From: Candidatus Melainabacteria bacterium | GTDB lineage: Bacteria > Cyanobacteriota > Vampirovibrionia > Obscuribacterales > Obscuribacteraceae | Direction of reading: 5' to 3' | Length of the DNA: 64,000 bases | Assembly: GCA_016699165.1 (NCBI GenBank) | Contig: CP064963.1 | Coordinates: 4,836,001 to 4,900,000, forward strand | Shown: one piece after another, positions 26,245 through 34,304 of the stretch | Numbering within the stretch: position 1 is the stretch's first letter | How the letters are laid out: each line of letters starts with the position of its first letter | Translations under genes and position numbers: made by a program | The notes under the pieces: generated by a model | Database searches by the model: none | The model's input: the letters and a program-made list of their open reading frames with translations, nothing else | What the model was told of the DNA's origin: nothing

Positions 26245-26535
26245 TCATTCCACTACAATTTTCACTTTCTTATCTAGACGCGAGAGAAAATTCACCAGCG
26301 CATCAATAGTGAAACGATCAATCTTACCGTTATACAAATTGGAGATGCGGGGCTGCCCAACCTCTAGAATTTTGGCTGCATCGACCTGACTCAATCCTTT
26401 TGCCTTAATTGCTTTGCGAGTCGCAAGCATTAGTTGCGATCTCAACAAAAGATTGCATGATTCAGTTTCAGAAAATCCAAGCTCGCGAAAAATATTGTCT
26501 GGTTTACTTTCTTTAGATTTTTGGGATTTTCGCAT
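26245..26535 (-). CDS. HTH antitoxin-like regulator (HigA2/HTH_37 type), orphan
   Basis: 96 aa. N-terminal NIFRELGFSETESCNLLLRSQLM and the helix-turn-helix LSQVDAAKILEVGQPRISNLYNGKIDRFTIDAL follow the XRE HTH_37 family that pairs with RelE/HigB toxins. GGAG lies five bases before ATG. No toxin gene is visible on either side in this strand, so it is an orphan or its partner was lost. A promoter with an inverted repeat lies upstream. Confidence 0.8.
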   Translation of the reverse strand: MRKSQKSKESKPDNIFRELGFSETESCNLLLRSQLMLATRKAIKAKGLSQVDAAKILEVGQPRISNLYNGKIDRFTIDALVNFLSRLDKKVKIVVE

Positions 26536-26590
26536 ATGCGCTCCGAGCCAGGCTCAGGTCTTTGTTAGAGCCACTGAACTTTGTTTTATA

Positions 26591-26618
26591 AATATAGCAA
26601 ATTTTCTATATTTGACAA
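26591..26618 (-). promoter_or_regulatory. Promoter with inverted-repeat operator for the HTH gene
   Basis: Minus strand: TTGTCA (26613-26618), 16 bases, TATATT (26591-26596). A perfect 7-bp inverted repeat, AATATAG-N8-CTATATT (26591-26612), covers the spacer and -10 box. This is the expected site for autorepression by the HTH protein starting at 26535. Confidence 0.6.
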
Positions 26619-26755
26619 TAGCCATTCTTTCGAAAGGCGAGAATGCTTTATGCCAACTCATACTAACCTAGTTCCGAATGCCTGAAACATTAACGCGACA
26701 CAAAGTGACAAGGCCCTAAGCGCTCACAGAGCGATTTCTGAAATATACTCAGAAG

Positions 26756-27427
26756 ATGCAAGAGCAAAATTTTAGAGTTGCAACATTAGTCGACGGCTTC
26801 AATCTGTATCATTCACTTGAAGCTGCCATAGAAGAAGGCGCCCATAATTCCATCAAATGGCTAAACATCCATGCTTTATGTAGATCCAAGCTGGATATGT
26901 TCAACAGGAAAGATATCTTGATTAACAAGCTATGTTACTTTACGTCGTTGGCTAACTATCGAGATGTTCGCGTAGTTAATCGTCATCAAGCATTCATAAA
27001 AGCATTGAAAATCACAGGTTTTGAGATTTACTTTGGGGAGTTCAAGTCCAAGGAAGTTCTTTGCGAGGCTAGGTGCAGACAGAAATATATTGCTCACGTG
27101 GAAAAGCGAACAGACGTGAATATAGCGGTCAAATTGCTAGAATTGTTTCATCTCGATGCCTGCGATGGATGCATAATTCTCTCGGGCGACGGAGACCTTA
27201 TTTCGGCAGTTGTAACTGCTCGTCGACTTTTCCCTGAAAAGAAAGTAGCCATCTTATCGCCATACAAGCGGAACAACCGAAGTTTAACCGGTGTAGCAGA
27301 TTGTGCATCTATGCTCGAAATAAAGGAATACCAAAATCACCGACTCTCTGATCAAGTTTTTGATAGTGAGGGTTTAACCTATGTGAAAATTCCTAAGGAG
27401 TGGAAGCGTCCCCAATTTTCAATATAA
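26756..27427 (+). CDS. NYN-domain (PIN-like) nuclease-family protein
   Basis: 223 aa. The NYN/LabA fold is marked by VATLVDGFNLYHSL near the start, EKRTDVNIAVKLLEL in the middle and CIILSGDGDLISAVVTARRL late, giving the acidic residues (Asp in DGFN, Asp in RTDVN, Asp in SGDGD) of a PIN-like metal site. Such proteins are thought to be RNases or tRNA/RNA processing factors. It stands alone between an orphan antitoxin and a peptidase in a defence-rich region. Confidence 0.82.
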   Translation: MQEQNFRVATLVDGFNLYHSLEAAIEEGAHNSIKWLNIHALCRSKLDMFNRKDILINKLCYFTSLANYRDVRVVNRHQAFIKALKITGFEIYFGEFKSKEVLCEARCRQKYIAHVEKRTDVNIAVKLLELFHLDACDGCIILSGDGDLISAVVTARRLFPEKKVAILSPYKRNNRSLTGVADCASMLEIKEYQNHRLSDQVFDSEGLTYVKIPKEWKRPQFSI

Positions 27428-27458
27428 AAACCCCCAGGCATTAATATTAACCTGAGGG
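27426..27458 (-). terminator. Rho-independent terminator downstream of the M28 peptidase gene
   Basis: Minus strand: an eight-pair stem (CCCTCAGG with CCTGGGGG, one U-G pair), a 12-base AT loop and then five T. It lies 116 bases past the end of the M28 peptidase gene. A second perfect stem, CCTGCTG with CAGCAGG (27461-27487), immediately precedes it, so the 3' untranslated region is highly structured. Confidence 0.7.
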
Positions 27459-27573
27459 CGCCTGCTGATTCTAAGTGAGGCAGCAGGTAGATGAATTCAT
27501 TCTATCAAAATTTGATGAAAAATCAATGTAAGCTTGCCCAGGCGCTCACGAAGAATTTCGTGCAGCTTCACCT

Positions 27574-28527
27574 CTAAACCTCAAAATTCGACAAAAGAAA
27601 TTGCGCAAGCTGGTCGATGTCGTGTCTTGAATTAAATGGTGCGTTGACCATGTCCAGCCCTGGCAGCAGATTCTTTTTGAGAAACATCAATTCGTCGTTC
27701 GTGCTGTCGTAGGTGTCATGTGTCGGTGCGTTGTTCGCGCATTGATAGACCAAGTCTAGAAGAGCGTTTTTGAAGTGCGCCATCTTTGAGTAATTTAGTT
27801 TTTCGTATGTATCTGATGGCGAGTGATAGTGCGCCCATCTTCCGCATGAAAAGAACAGATACGGCATTTTGTTTTGCACATAGATGTAATGGTCGCTGGG
27901 ACTATTGACGTATGAGTCGAGGACGGTCGCCCATTTGATACCACTATCCGCTTCGGCGTCGTGCAAATGCTTGGACCATGAAGAGCTACTTTCCATGCCT
28001 GTCACGAACATGATGTCCTCCAGGTTCGCAATCGGGACATCGTGCCCGACTAGATCGAGGATGAAGCCGCATCTAATGGGACGCGTGCTTTGCTTGTGAT
28101 AGAACTTGGTTGAGCCCATCATGTCTTTGTCGATGCCGCCTAATTCTTCGCCGTCGAAGAAGGCTAGTATCACGTCGCAAGCCGCGGGCGATTGTTTTAG
28201 ACTTCTTGCGATTTCAAGCAGGATTGCTACGCCGGCTGCGTTGTCGTCTGCGCCAGGATATGATTCGAAGGTGTCGTAATGGGCACCAAGTAGAATTGGT
28301 GGCGCTTGGTGGTCCAAACCAGGGGCGGTGGCAACGATGTTAATTAGTTTCAGTTCGTTGGTTTGATCTTCGATTGCAAATGAGTCTGCGTATGGTGACA
28401 ATCCAAGATGTTTTAGATTGGCGCAGAGATATTTTCTGGCGCGCTCATGCCCGGGCGTGCCAACGGCTCTGCCCTCGCTTGTGGCAAGGATTTTTACGTG
28501 TTCGTGGAGGTTTGTGGGGTCGTCCAT
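27574..28527 (-). CDS. M28-family zinc peptidase
   Basis: 317 aa. Di-zinc aminopeptidase/carboxypeptidase of clan MH. Metal ligands and catalytic residues can be placed: His83 in GAHYDTF, Asp94 in GADDNAAG, Glu127-Glu128 in FFDGEELG, Asp in ILDLVGHD, and His in HYHSPSDT. No signal peptide is seen, so it is cytoplasmic as called, unlike many family members; some M28 relatives act as glutaminyl cyclases. The gene stands alone with a terminator downstream. Confidence 0.85.
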   Translation of the reverse strand: MDDPTNLHEHVKILATSEGRAVGTPGHERARKYLCANLKHLGLSPYADSFAIEDQTNELKLINIVATAPGLDHQAPPILLGAHYDTFESYPGADDNAAGVAILLEIARSLKQSPAACDVILAFFDGEELGGIDKDMMGSTKFYHKQSTRPIRCGFILDLVGHDVPIANLEDIMFVTGMESSSSWSKHLHDAEADSGIKWATVLDSYVNSPSDHYIYVQNKMPYLFFSCGRWAHYHSPSDTYEKLNYSKMAHFKNALLDLVYQCANNAPTHDTYDSTNDELMFLKKNLLPGLDMVNAPFNSRHDIDQLAQFLLSNFEV

Positions 28528-28692
28528 GATATAGAAACCAGAATAGGGTCTAATCGACCCGACAAATTCACTTAAGCAAACAGTTCATTAATTGATTGTT
28601 CAAGATACTTGGGTAAATCGTACCCTGGCTTTAAAGAAAACCTGAAGCATTAAGGCTAGAATTTCACTTTGCTTTTGTCAGGAGGAGCTAGT

Positions 28693-29679
28693 ATGTCGCA
28701 ACGAAAGAATTCAAGAATAGGAGCTCGACGTCCTTTGACAGACAAGCGCTCAACTGAGGCATTGTCTGCGAAAATTCAAGAGCTTTTATCGAGTCAAAAT
28801 TTCGCAAGTTTAGAAGAAGCAAACGCTTTCATGGCAGAAAACATCGCAGGCATGTGCTTGGACGACGTAGAGCTTGAACCAAAATCGCCACTTGAAGAAG
28901 CTCAAGCTATTGTGTGGAAAGCCTTTGAGGCGCCGTCTAAGAAAAAGCGGATAGCACTGGCAAAGGAAGCATTAAAAATTAGTGACGACTGTGCCGATGC
29001 ATATGTACTTCTTGCGGAAATGACAGATAGCGGCAGTGAGATGATCAGTTACTACCGACAAGGGGTCGAAGCAGGCAAGCGAGCAATTTCTGAGTTATTA
29101 GAAAAGGATCCAGCATCCTTTCCGTTTTGGCAAATGCTTGAGACGCGGCCTTACATGAGAGCTTTGGCAGGACTTGCTTCCGCACTCCATGCAAGTGGTG
29201 ATGTCGAAGAGTCGATGGCTTTATGGAAAGAGTTGTTGAGACTTAATCCAAATGACAATCAAGGTGCAAGATATATTTTGGCGCCGCTGCTTTTAGAGCA
29301 CAATCGATTGGACGAAGCTGAAGTAATTATAGAAAAATACAAGACCGACATTGGCGCCAGCATGCTTTACTCGCGAGCGCTGTTTTTATTTAAAAAACAA
29401 GGTGATTCAAAAGATGCCTGCGTAGCTTTGAGGAAAGCTATCAAACGAAACAAATATGTGATGGAATTCTTGCTTGGAATGCGCAGATTTTCAAACACTT
29501 CTGGTCCTGTTGCAATAGGAAGTCCTGAAGAGGCTGAGGAGTATGTTCTTGTTGGTGCTGCCAGTTGGGTGAAAGATCCAGCTTCCGTTGAGTGGACTGC
29601 AGATCTCTTGGCGAGAGAACCCGAGCTGATGCCTTCCAGGGGCGGAGCAAATGTAACTCATATGAGTAGATATAGGTAA
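28693..29679 (+). CDS. ST7-like tetratricopeptide protein
   Basis: 328 aa from ATG 28693, preceded by AGGAGGAG. Helical repeats (AYVLLAEMTDSGSEMISYYRQGVEAG, GLASALHASGDVEESMALWKELLRLNPNDNQGAR, APLLLEHNRLDEAEVIIEKY) resemble the ST7 family often found beside SEC-C proteins in bacteria. Residues ~130-170 (FWQMLETRPYMRALAGLA) are a typical ST7 signature. Function unknown, cytoplasmic. Confidence 0.75.
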   Translation: MSQRKNSRIGARRPLTDKRSTEALSAKIQELLSSQNFASLEEANAFMAENIAGMCLDDVELEPKSPLEEAQAIVWKAFEAPSKKKRIALAKEALKISDDCADAYVLLAEMTDSGSEMISYYRQGVEAGKRAISELLEKDPASFPFWQMLETRPYMRALAGLASALHASGDVEESMALWKELLRLNPNDNQGARYILAPLLLEHNRLDEAEVIIEKYKTDIGASMLYSRALFLFKKQGDSKDACVALRKAIKRNKYVMEFLLGMRRFSNTSGPVAIGSPEEAEEYVLVGAASWVKDPASVEWTADLLAREPELMPSRGGANVTHMSRYR

Positions 29680-29741
29680 AAGACTGGCCATCGCTGGTGC
29701 ATGCTGTGCCTTTTGTCTTATCGTTACTTCCTCGGCGGCGC

Positions 29742-29770
29742 TTGACAGCGAGGAGGGAGCGAGCTAGAAT
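29742..29770 (+). promoter_or_regulatory. Sigma70-type promoter of the HigB/HigA-ImmA/DprA operon
   Basis: TTGACA (29742-29747), 17 bases, TAGAAT (29765-29770): perfect -35, optimal spacing and a near-consensus -10. The predicted start site falls at about 29777, inside the first of two repeated operators. Confidence 0.75.
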
Positions 29771-29773
29771 TAG

Positions 29774-29820
29774 TATTAACCCCGGAGGTTATTACAATCA
29801 TATTAACATCTCAGGTTATT
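29774..29820 (+). promoter_or_regulatory. Duplicated operator-like repeats downstream of the promoter
   Basis: TATTAAC-N6-GGTTATT occurs twice, at 29774-29793 and 29801-29820, in direct orientation with a 27-base period. Each contains the dyad TTAAC...GTTA. Position just after the promoter and before the toxin gene suits cooperative repression by the HTH antitoxin encoded downstream. Confidence 0.6.
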
Positions 29821-29842
29821 GTCAAGCTGGTATTCTCAAAGG

Positions 29843-30175
29843 GTGGATATTTTCTTCGACGACAAGAAATTTGAACAAAACTGCAACAGCCATACCAAGT
29901 TAGTACGGAAGTATGGATTGCAGATGGCAAAGGTTCTGGGGCGGCGACTGGACGAAATTCGTGCAGCTAAGAATCTAGAAGTGGTTCGAGCCTTTGGACG
30001 CTGTCACGAACTGCACGGCGACCGAAAAGGTCAATTCTCAATGGATTTAGTTCACCCACAAAGACTGATTTTTACGGCAGCTGAAGATCCTCCGCCTCGC
30101 AAAACAGATGGCGGGCTAAATTGGTCTCTAATAACCTCGGTTGTGATTTTAGGTATTCACGATACACATGAATAA
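29843..30175 (+). CDS. HigB-like RelE-family toxin
   Basis: 110 aa from GTG 29843, chosen because MDIFFDDKKFEQ then aligns with the family N-terminus; an in-frame TTG at 29819 is an alternative. RCHELHGDRKGQFSMDLVHPQRLIF and GLNWSLITSVVILGIHDTHE are characteristic of the HigB/killer-protein branch of RelE toxins, which cleave ribosome-bound mRNA. The stop overlaps the start of the antitoxin gene by eight bases. Confidence 0.8.
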   Translation: MDIFFDDKKFEQNCNSHTKLVRKYGLQMAKVLGRRLDEIRAAKNLEVVRAFGRCHELHGDRKGQFSMDLVHPQRLIFTAAEDPPPRKTDGGLNWSLITSVVILGIHDTHE

Positions 30176-31280
30176 AACAAGAAAAAACGAATACAACCCA
30201 GACTATGTTTCTCCACCTGGGGAAACATTGCAAGAACTTTTGGACACGCAAGGATTATCCCAAGCCGATTTATCAATTCGTACCGGGCGCCCAAAAAAAA
30301 CGATTAACGAGATAATTTTAGGAAAAGCTGCCATTACTCCCGATACTGCCATCCAACTGGAAAGGGTTTTAAATGTACCTGCTGAATTTTGGCTTACGCG
30401 AGAAGCGCATTACAGAGCATGGCTAGCTCATAAAGACGACGACCTGCGAATCGATAAAGAAAAGGATTTAGTAAAACAACTTCCGCTGAAAGATATGGAA
30501 TCTTTAGGATGGATTGAAAAATTCGACGACACCAGAGAAAAATTCAAAGCAATACTTTCATTCTTCGGAGTAGTAAGTTTGGATAGATTGCCTTTTGTTG
30601 AAGAAGCAGCGTTTCGCAAATCAGAGAAATTTGCTGTTAACAAATGGGCACTAGCGGCCTGGCTTAGAAAAGGTGAATTAGAAGCACAAAAAATTAGATG
30701 TCGTCCCTATAATAGCGACAAGTTTTTAGAGGCTTTATCAGCTATTCGAACCTTGACTGCAGAAGATCCAAAAGTGTTTGTTCCCAAACTAATTTCTCAT
30801 TGTGCCAATGCGGGAGTTTGTCTGGTTTTTATACCAGAACTTCCCAAAACTTCGGTAAGCGGAGCCACTCGTTGGCTATCACCCGATAAAGCAATGATTC
30901 AGCTTTCACTTCGCTGCAAATGCAATGACATGTTTTGGTTTTCTTTCTTCCATGAGGCTGGACATGTATACAATGAACATGCCAAAAGAGAAGTGCTTCT
31001 AGAAACAGATTTCAAAGGTTTTCTTGATCAAAGAGAAATTATTGCTAACAAATTCGCTACCGATCTCCTTATATCAAAAACCGATTTTACAGAATTTGTA
31101 GGAAAGTCAACTTTTTCAGCAGAGTCAATCAAACAATTTTCTAGAAATATTGGTGTCGCTCCAGGAATTGTGGTTGGGAGATTACAGCACGAAAAAATTA
31201 TTGGCTGGGAACGATTTCGAACATTGAAAAAAGAGTTCTCCTGGGATCAATGGCCGAAGTCTTGCAGCAATCAGGATTGA
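30168..31280 (+). CDS. HigA-type antitoxin fused to ImmA/IrrE metallopeptidase
   Basis: 370 aa. Residues ~15-75 form a HigA-type XRE helix-turn-helix (GETLQELLDTQGLSQADLSIRTG...VLNVPAEFW). Residues ~210-340 form an ImmA/IrrE domain with HExxH at 262-266 (FFHEAGHVYNEH) and a following QREIIANKFATDLL helix carrying a likely Glu ligand. ImmA/IrrE peptidases cleave HTH repressors. Here both are in one chain, encoded directly after a HigB-like toxin, so it probably represses the operon and neutralises the toxin. Whether it self-cleaves is unknown. Confidence 0.85.
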   Translation: MNKTRKNEYNPDYVSPPGETLQELLDTQGLSQADLSIRTGRPKKTINEIILGKAAITPDTAIQLERVLNVPAEFWLTREAHYRAWLAHKDDDLRIDKEKDLVKQLPLKDMESLGWIEKFDDTREKFKAILSFFGVVSLDRLPFVEEAAFRKSEKFAVNKWALAAWLRKGELEAQKIRCRPYNSDKFLEALSAIRTLTAEDPKVFVPKLISHCANAGVCLVFIPELPKTSVSGATRWLSPDKAMIQLSLRCKCNDMFWFSFFHEAGHVYNEHAKREVLLETDFKGFLDQREIIANKFATDLLISKTDFTEFVGKSTFSAESIKQFSRNIGVAPGIVVGRLQHEKIIGWERFRTLKKEFSWDQWPKSCSNQD

Positions 31281-31292
31281 TGAGAGACAAAA

Positions 31293-32234
31293 ATGATCGG
31301 AAGTGAAAACTCCCTAGCAATTATGAAACTTCTTAGTGTTCCAGGCTTGGGACCCGTAAAGGTCAATTCAATTCTTGATTGGGGAAAAAAATCCGGCAAG
31401 ACTCCAGCGGAAATGTTTAGGCACCCAGAATTATTAAAAGAACGATTGACAGCTGAACAGATAGATACCTTTCAAACATACACCGACACTGTAGAAAGTG
31501 AGCTGTCACAAAAACAAATCAAGGTTTTAGGTGTTCTCGATTCTGAATACCCCACGCAACTGACGACAGGATTGAAAGGAAAAACTCCTCCCATTTTGTA
31601 TTGTAGGGGAAATACAAAATTACTCTCCATGCCCGGAGTAGGATTTTGCGGATCTAGAAAAGCTAGCTCGAAGGGAATTGAAACAGCAACTGACTGCGCA
31701 GAACAATTTTCGCACGAAGGATACACGGTAATCTCGGGTTATGCTGCTGGAGTTGATAGCGCCACACATCTTGCTGCACTCGCATCGGGTGGTAGCACAA
31801 TTATCGTTTTGCCAGAAGGCATTTTGAATTTTCAGTTAAAGCAAGAATTCAAAGACATTTGGGATTGGAATAGGGTTGTTGTTGTAAGTCAATTTGAACC
31901 TAAAATTCCTTGGAGTGTTCATAATGCAATGACGCGAAATTCGGTCATATGCGGACTATCAAAAGTCATGATTTTAATCGAAGCGGGAATGAAAGGCGGA
32001 AGTATTGCTGCCGGCAGAACTTGTCTTGAAATGGGTCGACCGCTATTTGCGCCGGTTTATGATGGGATGCCGGAAACAGCATCTGGCAATAGGCTTTTGC
32101 TAACACAGGGCGCCAAGCCCTTGATGAAGAGTAAAAATAGCGGACGTGCGGCGCTTCCACGAATTCTTAAAGCAATAGAATCGGTTGAATTGAATGACGA
32201 ACAAGAGGCGAGCCAAATTCCTTTGTTTAGATAG
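31293..32234 (+). CDS. DprA/Smf-family protein
   Basis: 313 aa. An N-terminal helical region with a helix-hairpin-helix-like PGLGPVKVNSIL precedes the Rossmann DprA core: GVGFCGSRKASSKGI, VISGYAAGVDSATHLAAL, STIIVLPEG, AGMKGGSIAAGRTCLEMGRPLFA. Chromosomal DprA loads RecA during transformation; DprA-family proteins also serve as antitoxins in defence pairs such as ShosTA. Starting 12 bases after a toxin/antitoxin pair, this copy is more likely an accessory defence component than the housekeeping gene. Confidence 0.87.
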   Translation: MIGSENSLAIMKLLSVPGLGPVKVNSILDWGKKSGKTPAEMFRHPELLKERLTAEQIDTFQTYTDTVESELSQKQIKVLGVLDSEYPTQLTTGLKGKTPPILYCRGNTKLLSMPGVGFCGSRKASSKGIETATDCAEQFSHEGYTVISGYAAGVDSATHLAALASGGSTIIVLPEGILNFQLKQEFKDIWDWNRVVVVSQFEPKIPWSVHNAMTRNSVICGLSKVMILIEAGMKGGSIAAGRTCLEMGRPLFAPVYDGMPETASGNRLLLTQGAKPLMKSKNSGRAALPRILKAIESVELNDEQEASQIPLFR

Positions 32235-32252
32235 ATCTTACGGATTGAAACG

Positions 32253-33185
32253 ATGGCAGTTGTATCGAAATTTAAAGAAAATCGCGTCTGGATAATTGCC
32301 TATCTTGTCATTTCGCTTGGCTTTGCCGGCTATCTGGCTTACTTTTATTCATTCGTGTTGAATTGGTCAAAAGAAGCCGAGCTTAAAGAAAAACAAAAAC
32401 CTGAAAGTGTAAAAAAAGATCAAAAAGACTATTTCTGGGACTATGTTAAAACCAATGCTTCAGCACTAAAATCTGTCCAGACAGAAAAAGATCCGGTTTA
32501 TCAAAAGACCGTCGGTATCTTGAAAGAAATAAACCCGGAAATCCACTTAATCCTTGGTGGAAATTGCGATGACAAGCGAGAATTTCTTTTCTATACCGAC
32601 CTGTGCAAATCGACTGCTGAGCAGAACAATCCTTGCCGTCAGTGTCTTAACCTGGTGGAAATGTCTATGAAAATGGATATTCCGCAACTAGAGATAGGAC
32701 TCGCACAACATGCCCCAGATCAAAAAGTGGAGGTCATTCATTACAGACGCGACGTCGACCCCGCTCAAATAAAGTATCTGCTTAAACCTTCACCGGATGG
32801 GCTTGTACTATGTATTTTCAATGATGATCTTTTCCGCGAAAATGAATGGGCGGAGCAATTCATAAATGCACACTCGAACATCACCCCGACTATTCGTTTC
32901 CTCGATATGAGCTTGGGAGAGCGGATTTTCTCAAGTCTTGGCAGTTGGGAAATCAAAGAATTTCGCGACAAAGAATACAAAAAAGCCAAGCCTTGTCTGC
33001 CTAGTGAAAAATTCAGACAAGATGTTTCCGATTCGCTGAAACTAGCACCGTTCAAGCCAGTATCGGGCGACAGGCATACTTATTTCAAAATGAAAATTGA
33101 CGCTAGCTGGGACAGAATAGTTGGCTGGTTTAAACATATGAAAGGCAAGTATTATCATCTAGACAAGGTGGTGCCTGAACAATGA
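32253..33185 (+). CDS. Membrane-anchored hypothetical protein
   Basis: 310 aa with one N-terminal membrane segment (VWIIAYLVISLGFAGYLAYFYSF) followed by a Lys-rich linker and a soluble domain. LHLIL-type strands and FLFYTDLCKSTAEQNNPCRQC suggest an alpha/beta fold, but the family is not recognised. It follows the DprA gene by 18 bases and overlaps the next small membrane gene as ATGA, so it may be part of the same operon. Confidence 0.6.
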   Translation: MAVVSKFKENRVWIIAYLVISLGFAGYLAYFYSFVLNWSKEAELKEKQKPESVKKDQKDYFWDYVKTNASALKSVQTEKDPVYQKTVGILKEINPEIHLILGGNCDDKREFLFYTDLCKSTAEQNNPCRQCLNLVEMSMKMDIPQLEIGLAQHAPDQKVEVIHYRRDVDPAQIKYLLKPSPDGLVLCIFNDDLFRENEWAEQFINAHSNITPTIRFLDMSLGERIFSSLGSWEIKEFRDKEYKKAKPCLPSEKFRQDVSDSLKLAPFKPVSGDRHTYFKMKIDASWDRIVGWFKHMKGKYYHLDKVVPEQ

Positions 33186-33421
33186 AAAAATTCTTGTACT
33201 TTGTTGTTGCTGTTGCCCTCACTATATTTGGTGAGTTTCAAACATTTGTAGGATTTGTTTTTCCTGGCTGGCTATTCCATTCTTATTGCAAAAATCTGGA
33301 CTCGTTCGATCTGGTTTTTTACACCTGGTGGGGCATCATCGGTGTGATTTGCATTATGCTTGGACTTATCACTATTTATTTCGGATTTATTTTTGAAATA
33401 AAGCCACGTGTGAAAGATTGA
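33182..33421 (+). CDS. Small two-TM membrane protein
   Basis: 79 aa with two hydrophobic helices (about 4-28 and 47-71) and a short charged tail (KPRVKD). The start overlaps the preceding stop as ATGA, indicating translational coupling with the membrane-anchored hypothetical protein. Function unknown. Confidence 0.6.
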   Translation: MKKFLYFVVAVALTIFGEFQTFVGFVFPGWLFHSYCKNLDSFDLVFYTWWGIIGVICIMLGLITIYFGFIFEIKPRVKD

Positions 33422-33495
33422 CTTTAGGAAGATCAACGTCGGAAGTGCCATCCGAATCACTTGTCCCCAAAGCATAATGAAAGTCCCATGTATTA

Positions 33496-33790
33496 TCAGA
33501 GATCAAACTCCAACCTCGCCCACAATCCATCTTCAAGAAATCGCAGAGAAGCAGTTGCGCTCTTCATGCCATTTGGCAGAATTTCTTGTTCCGCTTCATC
33601 CATGATTTGAAGAGGCTTGGAACGTATTTCATACAAGAAGACTATTGGGATCGGCTTCTGTCAAAAGTCGCAGTTGAATGTATTGAATAGCCGGATCATT
33701 AGGGTTGAAGTCACACCACTTTTGAATCTGGTCCAAGGTCCATTTATATGTTGCCGGTTTTGATTTTTGCGGGCGAAGTTCGGACACCAT
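33496..33790 (-). pseudogene. Frameshifted small gene remnant
   Basis: From ATG 33790 (minus) a 53-codon frame (MVSELRPQKSKPATYKWTLD...TEADPNSLLV) stops at 33629-33631. The next frame continues plausibly (YEIRSKPLQIMDEAEQ...FLEDGLWARLEFDL) to a stop at 33496-33498. A single-base register change joins them into a ~97-residue protein of unknown family. It lies in an otherwise gene-poor stretch (33422-34304) and may be decaying. Confidence 0.45.
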
Positions 33791-33912
33791 GGTTTTAACC
33801 CCTTTGTCGAAGTGTGCGTGATTGCGTGGCTGATAGGACTCAGCTTAGCAATGGGGTCGTTGGTGGGTCAGCAGTGGGGAAACAGTTAAGGAAGTGATTG
33901 AGGCTGATTTTA

Positions 33913-34072
33913 AAAGGTTGTGCAGCTTACCGACACGGCGATTTCGTTGTGGCATAGTGGTCTATTCACCTGCGAGGAATTAATGATGAAATTGTCGTCT
34001 TAATAACTCTGATCGTTGTAATCTCGTATGGAAATCACCCCACATTCACTGGAGAGTGTTATGGCTATTCAC
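33913..34072 (+). pseudogene. Decayed duplicate of the Cys-rich peptide gene
   Basis: Similar base by base to 19232-19395: the same promoter pair (CCGACA, 17 bases, CATAGT at 33930-33958), GAGGA site and ATGATGAAATTGTCG start (33983). A two-base deletion then gives a TAA after six codons, and similarity fades after GAGTGTTATGGCTATTC, before the Cys-rich core. The copy is therefore a promoter-plus-signal-peptide remnant. The two copies are direct repeats about 14.7 kb apart. Confidence 0.8.
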
Positions 34073-34301
34073 TTTGGGTTGATAGTATGATTCGAAATTC
34101 AAAACAGCTTGTAACTGTAGGAAATTCTCGGGACAATAATTGGTAAAGATCACTTTCTAATTAATTTCAAAGGCTTAATGTGTCGCCAATAATGTTCCAT
34201 GACATTCATACAGCTTTGTCTGTCAAATCTTGGCCCTTTTTCTCGAAAACGTCTGTAAAAAAATGGCATCTAAAGTATTTTTCTCGACCAGCTAACCCGA
34301 G
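34073..34301. other. Non-coding stretch before the nuclease gene
   Basis: I see no convincing gene, repeat or RNA here. The stretch is AT-rich and ends just before the start of the PD-(D/E)xK-like gene. Confidence 0.5.
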
Positions 34302-34304
34302 GTG

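Noticed and set aside
26718..26735. Short hairpin CGCTC-ACA-GAGCG as terminator
   Set aside because: Five pairs with no T-run and no gene ending nearby.
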